Assembly (NCBI RefSeq): GCF_004001245.1
Contig: NZ_AP018724.1
Location: forward strand, 1,604,501 to 1,668,500
Length of the DNA: 64,000 nucleotides
Reading direction: 5' to 3'
Origin: Sulfurivermis fontis
Lineage (GTDB): Bacteria; Pseudomonadota; Gammaproteobacteria; Thiohalomonadales; Thiohalomonadaceae
Shown here: piece after piece, positions 1 to 8,079 of the stretch
Layout of the letters: the number at the start of each line of letters is the position of its first letter
Numbering within the stretch: position 1 is the stretch's first letter
Program-made: the position numbers and the translations under genes
Notes under the pieces: model-generated
Databases searched by the model: none
What the model was told of the DNA's origin: nothing
What the model saw: the letters and a program-made list of their open reading frames with translations, nothing else

Positions 1-8
1 ACACAGTC

Positions 9-165
9 CGCAAATGAACGCAAATCAACGCGAATGTAGTCAGCGCGGGAGCATACAATGAATGCCGCACAGCTCATCGATACCCATGGTCGAGCCTGTA
101 CGTTCTGGCGAGAGAATCACTAATTTCCTGGCATAATAATTTGCGTTTATTCGCGTTCATTTGCG
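9..165. repeat. Inverted pair of the dispersed CGCAAATGAACGC-type short repeat
   Basis: Positions 9-36 carry a run of CGCAAA/AACGC/CGAATG words, and positions 140-165 carry the same words on the opposite strand, so the two arms face each other upstream of the DAHP synthase gene. Relatives of this A/T-rich motif occur at 32395-32422, near 19740-19760 and near 39420-39445, always between genes. The region 1-186 holds no gene that I can see. A CATAAT word at 132-137 could be a -10 box for the downstream gene but has no convincing -35 partner. Confidence 0.6.
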
Positions 166-186
166 ACTCATAGAGGTGAACCCACA

Positions 187-1302
187 ATGATCATCATCCT
201 GCAACCGCATGTCACCACGCAGAGTCCGGAATTCGAAAACCTGCGCACCTACATCGCCAACCTGCCGCGGGTGCAGATGCGCGTGCACGAGGAGCGCGGC
301 AGCCAGCAGACACTGACCGAGATCTATCTCATCGGCGACACCGCCGCCCTGGACAAGGATGACATCGCCAGCCTGCCCGGTGTCGAACGCGTGGTGCGCG
401 TATCACGCGAATACCGCGTGCTCGGCCGTCACCATGACGACCAGCGCCCGAGTTATTTCGAGTACAACGGCGTGCGCTTCGGCCAGGACAACCTCAACGT
501 CTTCGCCGGCCTGTGTGCGGTGGACACGCCGGAACACGTGGAGAGCATGATGCGCACCCTGCGCGATCACGGCCAGGTGTGCACACGCATGGGCGCCTAC
601 AAGCCACGCACCAATCCCTATGCCTTCCAGGGCCACGGCAAGACCTGCCTGCCCTATGTATTCGAGCTGGCGGGAAAGTATGGCATCAAGGTCATCGCCA
701 TGGAGGTCACCCACGACAGCCATGTGCACGAGATTCACGAGGCACTGCATGCCGCGGGCAATCCCACCGGCGTGATGCTACAGATCGGCACGCGCAACAC
801 GCAAAACTTCGAACTGCTGAAGATCGTCGGTCGCCAGCGCGAGTTTCCGGTGCTGCTCAAGCGCGGCTTCGGCATCACTCTGGAGGAGTCGCTCAACGCC
901 GCCGAATACCTGGCCTCGGAAGGGAACCGCAACGTGGTGTTCGGCCTGCGCGGCATGAAGACCAACATGGGCGACCCGCACCGCAACCTGGTGGACTTCG
1001 CCCATGTGCCGGTGGTGAAGCGCCTGACGCGCATGCCGGTGTGCATCGATCCGTCCCATTCGGTGGGTTCCCGCGAGCGCAGCCCGGACGGCCTGCTCGA
1101 CGTTTTTCACGTCACCGCCCAGGGCATCATCGCCGGCGCCAACATGGTACTGGTGGATTTCCATCCCCAGCCGCCCAAGGCGCTGGTGGACGGCCCGCAG
1201 GCGCTGCTGCTGCCGGAGCTGCCACACTTCCTGGAGGATGTGGCCATCGCCCGCGAGACCTATGAAAAACGTGTGGCGGCGGCCGCCCGGTATGCGGGCT
1301 GA
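187..1302 (+). CDS. aroF: 3-deoxy-7-phosphoheptulonate (DAHP) synthase, type I-beta-like
   Basis: Condenses phosphoenolpyruvate with erythrose 4-phosphate, the first step of the shikimate pathway, in the cytoplasm. The 371-residue protein has an N-terminal ferredoxin-like domain (about 1-70) as in type I-beta enzymes and a C-terminal TIM barrel. Barrel motifs seen are YKPRTNPYAFQG, LQIGTRNTQN, VLLKRG, CIDPSHSVG and VDFHPQPPKALVDG. The usual AGPCSVE reads AGLCAVD, ERG reads LRG, and the metal-ligand glutamate before HP is replaced by aspartate (VDFHP), so this is a divergent member; the Cys, His and distal Asp ligands are kept. An AGAGGTGA ribosome site lies just ahead of the ATG. It stands alone, upstream of the sigma-54 small RNA. 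A catalytically altered paralogue cannot be excluded. Confidence 0.85.
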   Translation: MIIILQPHVTTQSPEFENLRTYIANLPRVQMRVHEERGSQQTLTEIYLIGDTAALDKDDIASLPGVERVVRVSREYRVLGRHHDDQRPSYFEYNGVRFGQDNLNVFAGLCAVDTPEHVESMMRTLRDHGQVCTRMGAYKPRTNPYAFQGHGKTCLPYVFELAGKYGIKVIAMEVTHDSHVHEIHEALHAAGNPTGVMLQIGTRNTQNFELLKIVGRQREFPVLLKRGFGITLEESLNAAEYLASEGNRNVVFGLRGMKTNMGDPHRNLVDFAHVPVVKRLTRMPVCIDPSHSVGSRERSPDGLLDVFHVTAQGIIAGANMVLVDFHPQPPKALVDGPQALLLPELPHFLEDVAIARETYEKRVAAAARYAG

Positions 1303-1325
1303 CACAGGTGTCGCACACGCCAGAC

Positions 1326-1353
1326 CTGACAGTTGACAGTCAATGACATGTCA
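1326..1353 (+). promoter_or_regulatory. Candidate upstream activating sites (TGACA/TGTCA palindromes)
   Basis: Two overlapping-period palindromes lie 78-98 bases upstream of the predicted start of the small RNA: TTGACAGTCAA at 1333-1343 and TGACATGTCA at 1344-1353, preceded by another TGACA half-site at 1327-1331. The distance is typical of sigma-54 enhancer sites. The same half-sites recur upstream of the adjacent sigma-54 activator gene (2954-2990). Between these sites and the promoter, AATCAATGATTATT (1387-1400) resembles an IHF site with a mismatch. Binding is inference. Confidence 0.5.
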
Positions 1354-1404
1354 GCAGCCGCACGGGAGAACTGTTAACACACTGATAATCAATGATTATT
1401 CATA

Positions 1405-1420
1405 TGGCACGCATATTGCC
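1405..1420 (+). promoter_or_regulatory. Sigma-54 (-24/-12) promoter of the small RNA
   Basis: TGGCACGCATATTGCC has GG at 1406-1407 and GC at 1418-1419 with exactly ten bases between them, and matches the consensus TGGCACG-N4-TTGC in full. Transcription should start about 12 bases past the -12 C, near 1431. No protein gene lies downstream in this direction before the terminator at 1500-1528. Confidence 0.82.
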
Positions 1421-1430
1421 ACATGAATTG

Positions 1431-1529
1431 TGTGGAGCAATTCCACCGGCTCTGCGGAGTCGGTGGTGGATTCCCCTCCTTCCACACTGTGGTGTTTTCA
1501 GCCGCGCCCGAAATGGCGCGGCTTTTTTA
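1431..1529 (+). ncRNA. Sigma-54-dependent small RNA, about 99 nt
   Basis: Not a recognised family. The predicted transcript has three parts. First is a stem-loop: CCACCGGCTC (1443-1452), loop TGCG, then GAGTCGGTGG (1457-1466), 10 bp with one G-U. Second is a C/U-rich unpaired stretch, TTCCCCTCCTTCC (1471-1483). Third is an intrinsic terminator with AGCCGCGCC (1500-1508), a six-base loop, GGCGCGGCT (1515-1523) and a T tract (1523-1528). The 5' end TGTGGA (1431-1436) can pair with TCCACA (1481-1486). The middle stretch is an anti-Shine-Dalgarno sequence, the usual seed of Hfq-type riboregulators. The RNA is convergent with the sigma-54 activator gene, which ends 27 bases beyond it. A tiny reading frame overlaps but its ATG (1423) precedes the predicted start, so coding is unlikely. 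Confidence 0.75.
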
Positions 1530-1555
1530 TTTCCACCACCCGGCTGCCGGCCCCA

Positions 1556-2905
1556 TCAATTGCCGCGCATGCGTTCCACATAACGGTACAGGGTGCGCTC
1601 GCTGACGCCGAGACGCTGTGCCGCACGGGCACGGTGGCCGTCACAGGTCTCCAGGGCGTGCATCACCTCATCGTCGGTGAGACGGCCATGACGCCGCTGC
1701 AGCAGTTTGCGGCTGCTGCCCTCCAGCGCCCCCCGTTCGCCCCCTGGCTGTTGCACATCCTCGCGCCGCGGGCCCTCGAACACCAGATGTTCCGGCCGGA
1801 TGATGTCCTCACCATAGGCCAGAATCGCGGCACGTTCGATGATGTTGCGCAACTCGCGCACATTACCCGGGTAATCGTAGGTCATCAGGGTTTCGATTAC
1901 CTCGGGCGACAGCGGTACGAAACGATCGCCGTCATCGCTGCTGGACAGGAAATACTCGGCCAATGCGGCGATATCGTCGGGGCGGTCGCGCAGCGGCGGG
2001 ATACGCACCGGGAAGGCGGACAGACGGTAATACAGGTCCTGGCGGAACTCGCCGCGCTCCACCATCCGTTGCAAGTCGCGGTGGGTGGCGGCGATGACGC
2101 GCACGTCGACGTTGATGTATTCGGTACCGCCGAGGCGGCGGATGGTGCCGGTCTCCAGCACGCGCAGCAGCTTGGTTTGCAGCGCCAACGGCAACTCGGC
2201 GATTTCGTCGATGAACAGGGTGCCGCCGTGGGCCACCTCGAACAGGCCCTTCTTGCGCCCGGTGGCGCCGGTAAAAGCGCCCTTCTCATGGCCGAACAGC
2301 TCGCTCTCGATCAGGTTCTCGCCCAGGGTGCCGCAGTCGACGATGACAAAGGGCCCGCCGCTACGCGGTGAATACTCGTGTACATACTTCGCCACGCACT
2401 CCTTGCCGACGCCACTCTCACCCAGCAGCAACACCGTGGTGGTGGTGGGGGCCACGCGCTGCAACAGGCTGGTCATGCGCACCATCGGGCGGGAACGACC
2501 GATGAGCAGGGTATCCTGACGCTTCTGGCTGATCGGAAAGATGTACTCGCCCACATACAGCACATTGCCATCATCGTCGAACAGCGGGGTCGATTGAAGC
2601 TGCACGTATTCCTCGTGGCCGTTCATGTCGTAATGGATGTGCATCACCTGGGTCGACTGTGCGGTGCTGAAGACGATCTCCAGCGGGCAATGCTCGCCGT
2701 GCTGGCTGCAGGGGGCATCCACATGATGAGATACCTCGTAGCAGAAGCGGCCCACCACGTCCTCGCCGTTGCTCAGGCCGTAACGCTTACGGTACTGGGC
2801 ATTGGCCGCCATGATGCGGTAATGGCGATCGATGACCACGAAGGGGTCGGGCAGGATGTTGATGATTTGCTCACAGGACGGCTTGGCGATGTTGTCACAG
2901 GCCAT
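1556..2905 (-). CDS. Sigma-54-dependent transcriptional activator with cysteine-bearing PAS domain
   Basis: Bacterial enhancer-binding protein of 449 residues. An N-terminal PAS domain (about 10-125) carries cysteines at 55, 66 and 73 in the pattern [12 protein letters not shown], plus Cys3 and Cys11. The AAA+ domain follows (about 135-370), with Walker A GESGVGKE (162-169), the sigma-54 contact loop GAFTGA (209-214) and Walker B LFIDEI. A Fis-type helix-turn-helix closes the protein ([20 protein letters not shown]). There is no receiver domain, so it senses directly through the PAS domain; redox, heme or sulfur-species sensing is inference from the cysteines. The ATG has a strong SD, GGAGGGG. 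It lies directly downstream of sqr on the same strand, and both sqr and the neighbouring small RNA have sigma-54 promoters, making them its likely targets. Confidence 0.92.
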   Translation of the reverse strand: MACDNIAKPSCEQIINILPDPFVVIDRHYRIMAANAQYRKRYGLSNGEDVVGRFCYEVSHHVDAPCSQHGEHCPLEIVFSTAQSTQVMHIHYDMNGHEEYVQLQSTPLFDDDGNVLYVGEYIFPISQKRQDTLLIGRSRPMVRMTSLLQRVAPTTTTVLLLGESGVGKECVAKYVHEYSPRSGGPFVIVDCGTLGENLIESELFGHEKGAFTGATGRKKGLFEVAHGGTLFIDEIAELPLALQTKLLRVLETGTIRRLGGTEYINVDVRVIAATHRDLQRMVERGEFRQDLYYRLSAFPVRIPPLRDRPDDIAALAEYFLSSSDDGDRFVPLSPEVIETLMTYDYPGNVRELRNIIERAAILAYGEDIIRPEHLVFEGPRREDVQQPGGERGALEGSSRKLLQRRHGRLTDDEVMHALETCDGHRARAAQRLGVSERTLYRYVERMRGN

Positions 2906-2953
2906 TTACCCCTCCAATCAATATGTTAATTTATTGTTATTTTTGGCAGGCTA

Positions 2954-2990
2954 TGTCATGACAGTGTCCGCCTGTCATGCTGACGTGTCA
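2954..2990. promoter_or_regulatory. Candidate operator cluster upstream of the sigma-54 activator
   Basis: TGTCATGACA (2954-2963) is a perfect palindrome. It is followed by TGTCA (2973-2977) and TGACGTGTCA (2981-2990). The half-sites TGTCA/TGACA match those upstream of the small-RNA promoter at 1327-1353, which suggests that the activator binds its own promoter region as well. Its location between the sqr terminator and the activator start codon fits autoregulation. Confidence 0.45.
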
Positions 2991-3007
2991 AGCCTGGCGT
3001 TACCTGC

Positions 3008-3040
3008 AAAAAAAACGGCGGGGACCTGCCCCGCCGTCTT
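3008..3040 (-). terminator. Intrinsic terminator of sqr
   Basis: On the minus strand, CCCCGCCGT and ACGGCGGGG pair as a 9-bp GC-rich stem around a CAGGT loop, followed by eight T residues. It lies 22 bases past the sqr stop codon, so sqr is probably monocistronic and the downstream activator gene needs its own promoter. Confidence 0.85.
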
Positions 3041-3061
3041 TGATTCCCCTCTGCGACAACC

Positions 3062-4336
3062 TTACTTCAGGCGTTCGATACCCAGGGCCTTGAGGATGTA
3101 CTTCTCGAACAGGGGCTCGGAAGAGCCCTTCTTCATCTTGTTGATGAAGTACTTCTCGAAGGCCACCTTGGCCATGTGCACCCACTTGCCCTTCTTCATC
3201 CAGGACACGTTGCGCGGCGGGATCTGCGGCATGGCGACGAAGGCCACGCCGGTATCGCCCATGTCCGCCAGGCAGATGGCGTTCCAGGTACCCTTCTCGT
3301 CCGGCTCCTTGCCCTCCAGGGCGTTCTTGATGTTATGGACGGTGGCCGACACCATGGACTCGATCATGTAGCCGGTCTTGGGGGTACCGGTCGGTACCGG
3401 AGTGGCCTCCACCGGCGGGATGGCGATGCACACGCCGACGGAGTAGATATTGTGCCACTTCGGGTTGCGCTGAAAGGCGTCCACCTTGACGAAACCGCGC
3501 GGGTTGACCAGATCCTCACCCACCTTCATCACCGGATCGATGCCCTTGAAGGCCGGCAGCATCATGGAATATTTGAAGGGCACTTCGTGCTCCTTGATGA
3601 CCTCACCGCTGTCGTTGTGCTCGGACACATACATCTTGCCAGCCTCGACCTTGGTGACTTTGGCGTTGCAGATCCACTTGATGTGGTTCTGGCGCAGTTC
3701 CGACTCCAGCATGCCTTTGGAATCGCCCACACCGCCCAGGCCCAGGTGGCCGATGTAGGGCTCGGAGGTCACGAAGGTCATCGGCACCTTGTCACGAATC
3801 TTGCGCTTGCGCAGGTCGGTGGCGTAGATCAGCGCAGTCTCATAGGCCGGACCGAAGCAGGAGGCACCCTGCACGGCGCCGACGACCAGCGGCCCGGGAT
3901 CCTTGACGAACTCCTGCCAAGCCGCATAGGCCTTCTCGGCGTGGTCGGTGGTGCACACGGAATGGGTGTGACCGCCATGGGGGCCCAAGCCCTCGACCTC
4001 CTCGAAGGCCAGCTTCGGGCCGGTGGCGATCACCAGGTAGTCGTACTTCACGGAGCTGCCGTCCTGCAGCACCAGGGTATTCTCATCCGGCTTCATCTCG
4101 GTGACCGGCTGGGCGATCAGCTTGATGTCCTTTTTGGCCAGATAGTTGGCCATCGGGAAGGTGATGTCCTTGCGGGTACGCCAACCCACGGCCACCCACG
4201 GGTTGGATGGGGTGAAGCTGAAGTGATCGGAGCTGTTGATCACGGTGATCTCATGCGCGCGCCCAAGGACGTCGCGGAAATCGTAGGCGGCGGGTAGACC
4301 GCCGATGCCGGCGCCCATGATTACGATATGTGCCAT
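3062..4336 (-). CDS. sqr: Sulfide:quinone oxidoreductase, type I
   Basis: FAD-dependent membrane-associated enzyme that oxidises sulfide to sulfane sulfur/polysulfide and passes electrons to quinone. The 424-residue protein starts MAHIVIMGAGIGG (FAD Rossmann motif). The three redox cysteines are at 128 (SVCTTDHAEKA), 160 (GASCFGPAYE) and 355 (WNAICLADMGD), matching almost exactly the Cys128/160/356 spacing I recall for Acidithiobacillus ferrooxidans SQR. The quinone-side motif PVPTGTPKTGYMIESM is also present. The C-terminal half ends in an amphipathic stretch (KVAFEKYFINKMKKGSSEP) as in membrane-bound members. I chose the ATG at 4336 over an in-frame upstream ATG because AGGAGAG sits 6-12 bases before it and the FAD motif starts at once. 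A sigma-54 promoter lies 56 bases upstream of the start codon. Confidence 0.95.
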   Translation of the reverse strand: MAHIVIMGAGIGGLPAAYDFRDVLGRAHEITVINSSDHFSFTPSNPWVAVGWRTRKDITFPMANYLAKKDIKLIAQPVTEMKPDENTLVLQDGSSVKYDYLVIATGPKLAFEEVEGLGPHGGHTHSVCTTDHAEKAYAAWQEFVKDPGPLVVGAVQGASCFGPAYETALIYATDLRKRKIRDKVPMTFVTSEPYIGHLGLGGVGDSKGMLESELRQNHIKWICNAKVTKVEAGKMYVSEHNDSGEVIKEHEVPFKYSMMLPAFKGIDPVMKVGEDLVNPRGFVKVDAFQRNPKWHNIYSVGVCIAIPPVEATPVPTGTPKTGYMIESMVSATVHNIKNALEGKEPDEKGTWNAICLADMGDTGVAFVAMPQIPPRNVSWMKKGKWVHMAKVAFEKYFINKMKKGSSEPLFEKYILKALGIERLK

Positions 4337-4402
4337 CTGGTCTCTCCTGTAGTGTGCTTGTGCCGAGCGAGCCCGGCATTTGTCATCTTCGCGCAATCAT
4401 AA

Positions 4403-4418
4403 GGCAATATTTATGCCA
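4403..4418 (-). promoter_or_regulatory. Sigma-54 (-24/-12) promoter of sqr
   Basis: Read on the minus strand, TGGCATAAATATTGCC has GG and GC separated by exactly ten bases and keeps TGGCA and TTGC of the consensus. The predicted start near 4392 gives a leader of about 56 bases. The form is very close to the small-RNA promoter (TGGCACGCATATTGCC). A perfect inverted repeat, GGACCG-TG-CGGTCC (4434-4447), lies about 48 bases upstream of the predicted start. It differs from the TGTCA-type sites near the activator. Confidence 0.78.
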
Positions 4419-4449
4419 TTATCAGTGACTCATGGACCGTGCGGTCCGG

Positions 4450-4477
4450 TTGTCCTCTGTGAGGATGCCTATACAAT
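4450..4477 (+). promoter_or_regulatory. Sigma-70 promoter of mfd
   Basis: TTGTCC (4450-4455), a 16-base spacer and TACAAT (4472-4477) point toward mfd, placing the start near 4484 and leaving a leader of about 24 bases. It is back to back with the sqr sigma-54 promoter, so the two genes are divergently transcribed from a 170-base region. Confidence 0.55.
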
Positions 4478-4507
4478 AGCCCGCTTTTCCGTTTCGACAT
4501 CCTGCCG

Positions 4508-7500
4508 ATGACCGACCGCTACCTCTCGCCGCTGCACCCCACCCCCGCCCGCCGCCCCGGCGAGCGCCTGCGCTGGGGGCGCCTGTACGGCAGCAGCTAC
4601 GGCCTGGCCATCGCCTCGGCGGCGCGCGAGCAGGACGGCATGGTACTGGTGGTCACCGCCGACGCACCGACGGCCAGCCGCCTGGAATACGAACTGCGTT
4701 TCTACCTGGGCGACGATGCCAACCTGCCGGTGCTGCACTTCCCGGACTGGGAGACCCTGCCGTACGACGCCTTCTCGCCACACCAGGACATCATCTCCGA
4801 GCGCCTGGCGACGCTGTACCGCCTGCCCTCCATCAGCCGCGGCGTACTGATCACCCCCATCGCCACCCTCATGCACCGCCTGCCGCCACGGGAGTATCTG
4901 GAGGGCCACAGCCTGGTGCTGGATGTGGGCCAGCGCATGGACCTGGAGCAAATGCGTCGGCGCCTCGACGCCAGTGGCTACCGCTGCGTGTCGCAGGTGA
5001 TGGAGCACGGCGAGTTCGCCGTGCGCGGCGCCCTGTTCGACCTGTTCCCCATGGGCAGCGACCTGCCCTACCGCATCGAGCTGTTCGACGACGAGGTGGA
5101 GAGCATCCGCACCTTCGACCCGGAGACCCAGCGCACCCAGGAAAAGGTCCACTCGGTGCGCCTGCTGCCGGCACGCGAGTTCCCCCTCGGCGACGCCGCC
5201 ATCAAGCAGTTTCGCAGCGCCTGGCGCCTCGCCATCGAGGGCGACCCGCAACGCAGCCTGATCTACCGCGACGTCAGCAACGGTTTCGCCCCACCGGGCA
5301 TCGAGTACTACCTGCCGCTGTTCTTCGACCACACCGCCACCCTGTTCGACTACCTGCCGGGGCAGACCCTGGTGCTCAGCACCGAGGGCGCCGAGGATGC
5401 CGCCGACGGCTTCTGGGGTGAGTGCAAGGAGCGCCACGAACAGCTGCGCCACAACATCGAACGCCCGCTGCTGCCGCCGGAGCGCGTGTTCCTGCGCGGC
5501 GACGAGGTGCTGGGTGCGCTGGCACGTTACCCGCGCACCCAGTTGCAGCGTTTCGAGCTGGAGGCGAAGGCCGGGCATCTCAACTTCGCCTGTGACAATC
5601 CCCCCAGCCTGACCCTGGACGTGCGTTCCGAACAGCCCACCGCCGCCTTGCGCCGTTTCCTCGGCGAATTCCCCGGCCGCGTGCTGTTCGCGGTGGAATC
5701 CGCCGGCCGCCGCGAGGCCCTGCTCGACCTGCTGGTCGGTGCCGACATCAAGCCCAAGGCGGTGGAGTCCTGGCAACAGTTCCTCGACAGCGATATCACC
5801 CTCGGCCTGCTGGTAGCACCGCTGGAGCAGGGCCTGCTGTTGCAGGATCCGCCGCTGGCCGTCATCGCCGAACCACAGCTGTACGGCGAACAGGTGATGC
5901 AGCGGCGCCGCCGCAAGGTGCGCGCGACGCGTGACGCCGACGCGGTGATCCGCAACCTGGCCGAACTGCAGCCCGGTGCGCCGGTGGTGCACGAGGAACA
6001 CGGCGTCGGCCGCTACCTCGGCATGCAGACCCTCGATGCCGGCGGCATTACCCAAGAATTCCTCACTCTGGAATACGCCGGCGGCGACAAGCTCTACGTG
6101 CCGGTATCCTCGCTGCACCTGATCAGCCGCTACACCGGCGCGGCGCCGGAATCGGCCCCGCTGCACAAACTGGGCAGCGGGCAGTGGGAAAAGGCCAAGC
6201 GCAAGGCCAGCGAAAAGGTGCGTGACGTAGCGGCGGAACTGCTCGCCATCTACGCCCAGCGCGCCGCCCGCAAGGGCCATGCCTACACGATCGATTGGGC
6301 CGCATATCAGGCCTTCGCCGCCGGCTTCCCCTTCGAGACCACCCCCGATCAGCAGGCCGCCATCGACGCGGTGCTCAACGACATGGAAACGCCGCAGCCG
6401 ATGGATCGCCTGGTGTGCGGCGACGTCGGTTTCGGCAAGACCGAGGTCGCCATGCGCGCCGCCTTCGTCGCCGTGATGGGCGGCAAGCAGGTGGCCATGC
6501 TGGTGCCCACCACCCTGCTCGCCCAGCAGCACTACGAAAACTTCCGCGACCGCTTCGCCGACTGGCCGGTGCGCATCGAAAGCCTGTCGCGCTTCCGTAC
6601 CAAAAAGGAACAGGACCAGGTCATCGAAGGCCTGCAACAGGGCAAGGTGGACATCATCATCGGCACCCACAAACTGCTGCAGGAGAATATCAAGCTGGAG
6701 CGACTCGGCCTCGTCATCATCGACGAGGAACACCGTTTCGGCGTGCGGCAGAAGGATCGCTTCAAGGCGCTGCGCGCCGAGGTTGACGTGCTGACCCTCA
6801 CCGCCACGCCGATCCCGCGCACCCTCAACATGTCGCTGGCCCATATCCGCGACCTGTCCATCATCGCCACCGCACCGGCGCGCCGCCTCGCCGTGAAGAC
6901 CTTCGTCACCGAATGGCAGCAGCCGCTGATCCACGAGGCCTGCCTGCGCGAGATCAAGCGCGGCGGCCAGGTCTACTTCCTGCACAACGATGTCGACACC
7001 ATCGAGAAGATGGAACAGGAGTTAGCGGCGCTGATCCCCGAGGCCACCGTGCGCCACGCCCATGGCCAGATGCGCGAGCGCGAACTGGAACGGGTGATGT
7101 CCGACTTCTACCACCAGCGCTTCAACATCCTGGTGTGCACCACCATCATCGAAACCGGCATCGACATCCCCAGCGCCAACACCATCATCATCAACCGCGC
7201 CGACCGCTTCGGCCTGGCCCAGCTCTACCAGCTACGCGGCCGCGTCGGCCGCTCCCACCACCGCGCCTACGCCTACCTCATCGTGCCGCCGCGCCGGCAG
7301 ATGACCGACGACGCCATCAAACGTCTGGAAGCCATCGAGGCCATCGAGGAACTGGGCACCGGCTTCACCCTCGCCACCCACGACCTGGAGATCCGCGGCG
7401 CCGGCGAACTGCTCGGCGAGGAACAGAGCGGCCAGATGCAGGAGATCGGCTTCAGCCTATACAGCGAACTGCTGGAACGCGCCGTCGCCGCGCTGAAGGC

Positions 7501-7972
7501 CGGCCGCGAACCGGAACTGGATCGCCCGCTCGACCACGGCACCGAAGTCGACCTGCACATCCCGGCCCTGATCCCCGACGACTACCTGCCCGACGTGCAC
7601 AGCCGCCTGATCATGTACAAGCGCATCGCCAGCGCCGAAAGCCTGGAAGAACTGCGTGATTTGCAGGTGGAAATGATCGACCGCTTCGGCCTGCTGCCGG
7701 AACCGGCCAAGAACCTGATCCGCGTCACCGAGCTGAAACTGCACGCCACCCCGCTCGGCATCCGCAAGATCGAACTCGGCCCCGCCGGCGGCCGCATCAC
7801 CTTCAACCCGCAGCCCAACATCGACGGCATGAAGATCATCCAGCTGATCCAGACTCAGGCGAAGGTCTACAAGCTGGACGGGCAGGAGCGCTTGCGCATC
7901 GTGATGGATATGCCGGATGCGGAGAGTCGGTTTGAGTTGTTGGAGGGGTTGCTCAAGCGCTTGGGCAGCTGA
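4508..7972 (+). CDS. mfd: Transcription-repair coupling factor Mfd
   Basis: ATP-dependent translocase of 1154 residues that removes stalled RNA polymerase at DNA lesions and recruits UvrA. The order is the usual one: UvrB-like N-terminal module (about 1-350), an RNA polymerase-interacting CarD-like domain (VVHEEHGVGRYLGMQTL, about 495-560), the helicase core with Walker A GDVGFGKTEVAMRAAF (about 638), DEEH box IIDEEHRFGVRQKD, TATPIPRTLNM and QLRGRVGRS, and the C-terminal TRCF domain. Length is normal for the family (E. coli 1148). The start codon lacks a clear SD. Codon use is strongly C/G-biased at third positions like its neighbours. Confidence 0.97.
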   Translation: MTDRYLSPLHPTPARRPGERLRWGRLYGSSYGLAIASAAREQDGMVLVVTADAPTASRLEYELRFYLGDDANLPVLHFPDWETLPYDAFSPHQDIISERLATLYRLPSISRGVLITPIATLMHRLPPREYLEGHSLVLDVGQRMDLEQMRRRLDASGYRCVSQVMEHGEFAVRGALFDLFPMGSDLPYRIELFDDEVESIRTFDPETQRTQEKVHSVRLLPAREFPLGDAAIKQFRSAWRLAIEGDPQRSLIYRDVSNGFAPPGIEYYLPLFFDHTATLFDYLPGQTLVLSTEGAEDAADGFWGECKERHEQLRHNIERPLLPPERVFLRGDEVLGALARYPRTQLQRFELEAKAGHLNFACDNPPSLTLDVRSEQPTAALRRFLGEFPGRVLFAVESAGRREALLDLLVGADIKPKAVESWQQFLDSDITLGLLVAPLEQGLLLQDPPLAVIAEPQLYGEQVMQRRRRKVRATRDADAVIRNLAELQPGAPVVHEEHGVGRYLGMQTLDAGGITQEFLTLEYAGGDKLYVPVSSLHLISRYTGAAPESAPLHKLGSGQWEKAKRKASEKVRDVAAELLAIYAQRAARKGHAYTIDWAAYQAFAAGFPFETTPDQQAAIDAVLNDMETPQPMDRLVCGDVGFGKTEVAMRAAFVAVMGGKQVAMLVPTTLLAQQHYENFRDRFADWPVRIESLSRFRTKKEQDQVIEGLQQGKVDIIIGTHKLLQENIKLERLGLVIIDEEHRFGVRQKDRFKALRAEVDVLTLTATPIPRTLNMSLAHIRDLSIIATAPARRLAVKTFVTEWQQPLIHEACLREIKRGGQVYFLHNDVDTIEKMEQELAALIPEATVRHAHGQMRERELERVMSDFYHQRFNILVCTTIIETGIDIPSANTIIINRADRFGLAQLYQLRGRVGRSHHRAYAYLIVPPRRQMTDDAIKRLEAIEAIEELGTGFTLATHDLEIRGAGELLGEEQSGQMQEIGFSLYSELLERAVAALKAGREPELDRPLDHGTEVDLHIPALIPDDYLPDVHSRLIMYKRIASAESLEELRDLQVEMIDRFGLLPEPAKNLIRVTELKLHATPLGIRKIELGPAGGRITFNPQPNIDGMKIIQLIQTQAKVYKLDGQERLRIVMDMPDAESRFELLEGLLKRLGS

Positions 7973-8079
7973 GCTTCAGCCGTTCCCGCTGTCAGACAGC
8001 AGGTCCCTTCTCCCTCAGGGAGAAGGACAGGATGAGGGGTGATCAGTTGTGCGCCATGCGCACGCTGACTCTAACGGGG

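Noticed and set aside
130-147. A sigma-54-like element TGGCATAATAATTTGC upstream of the DAHP synthase gene
   Set aside because: GG and GC are eleven bases apart instead of ten, and the segment runs into the dispersed CGCAAA repeat, so it is probably chance.
1423-1605. A 60-residue reading frame over the small RNA
   Set aside because: Its ATG lies upstream of the predicted transcription start, it has no SD, and it runs through the terminator and into the convergent activator gene.
4469-6985. An 838-residue reading frame antisense to mfd
   Set aside because: It is the mirror of strongly C/G-biased codons of mfd; low-complexity His/Gln/Ala/Gly composition and no family features.
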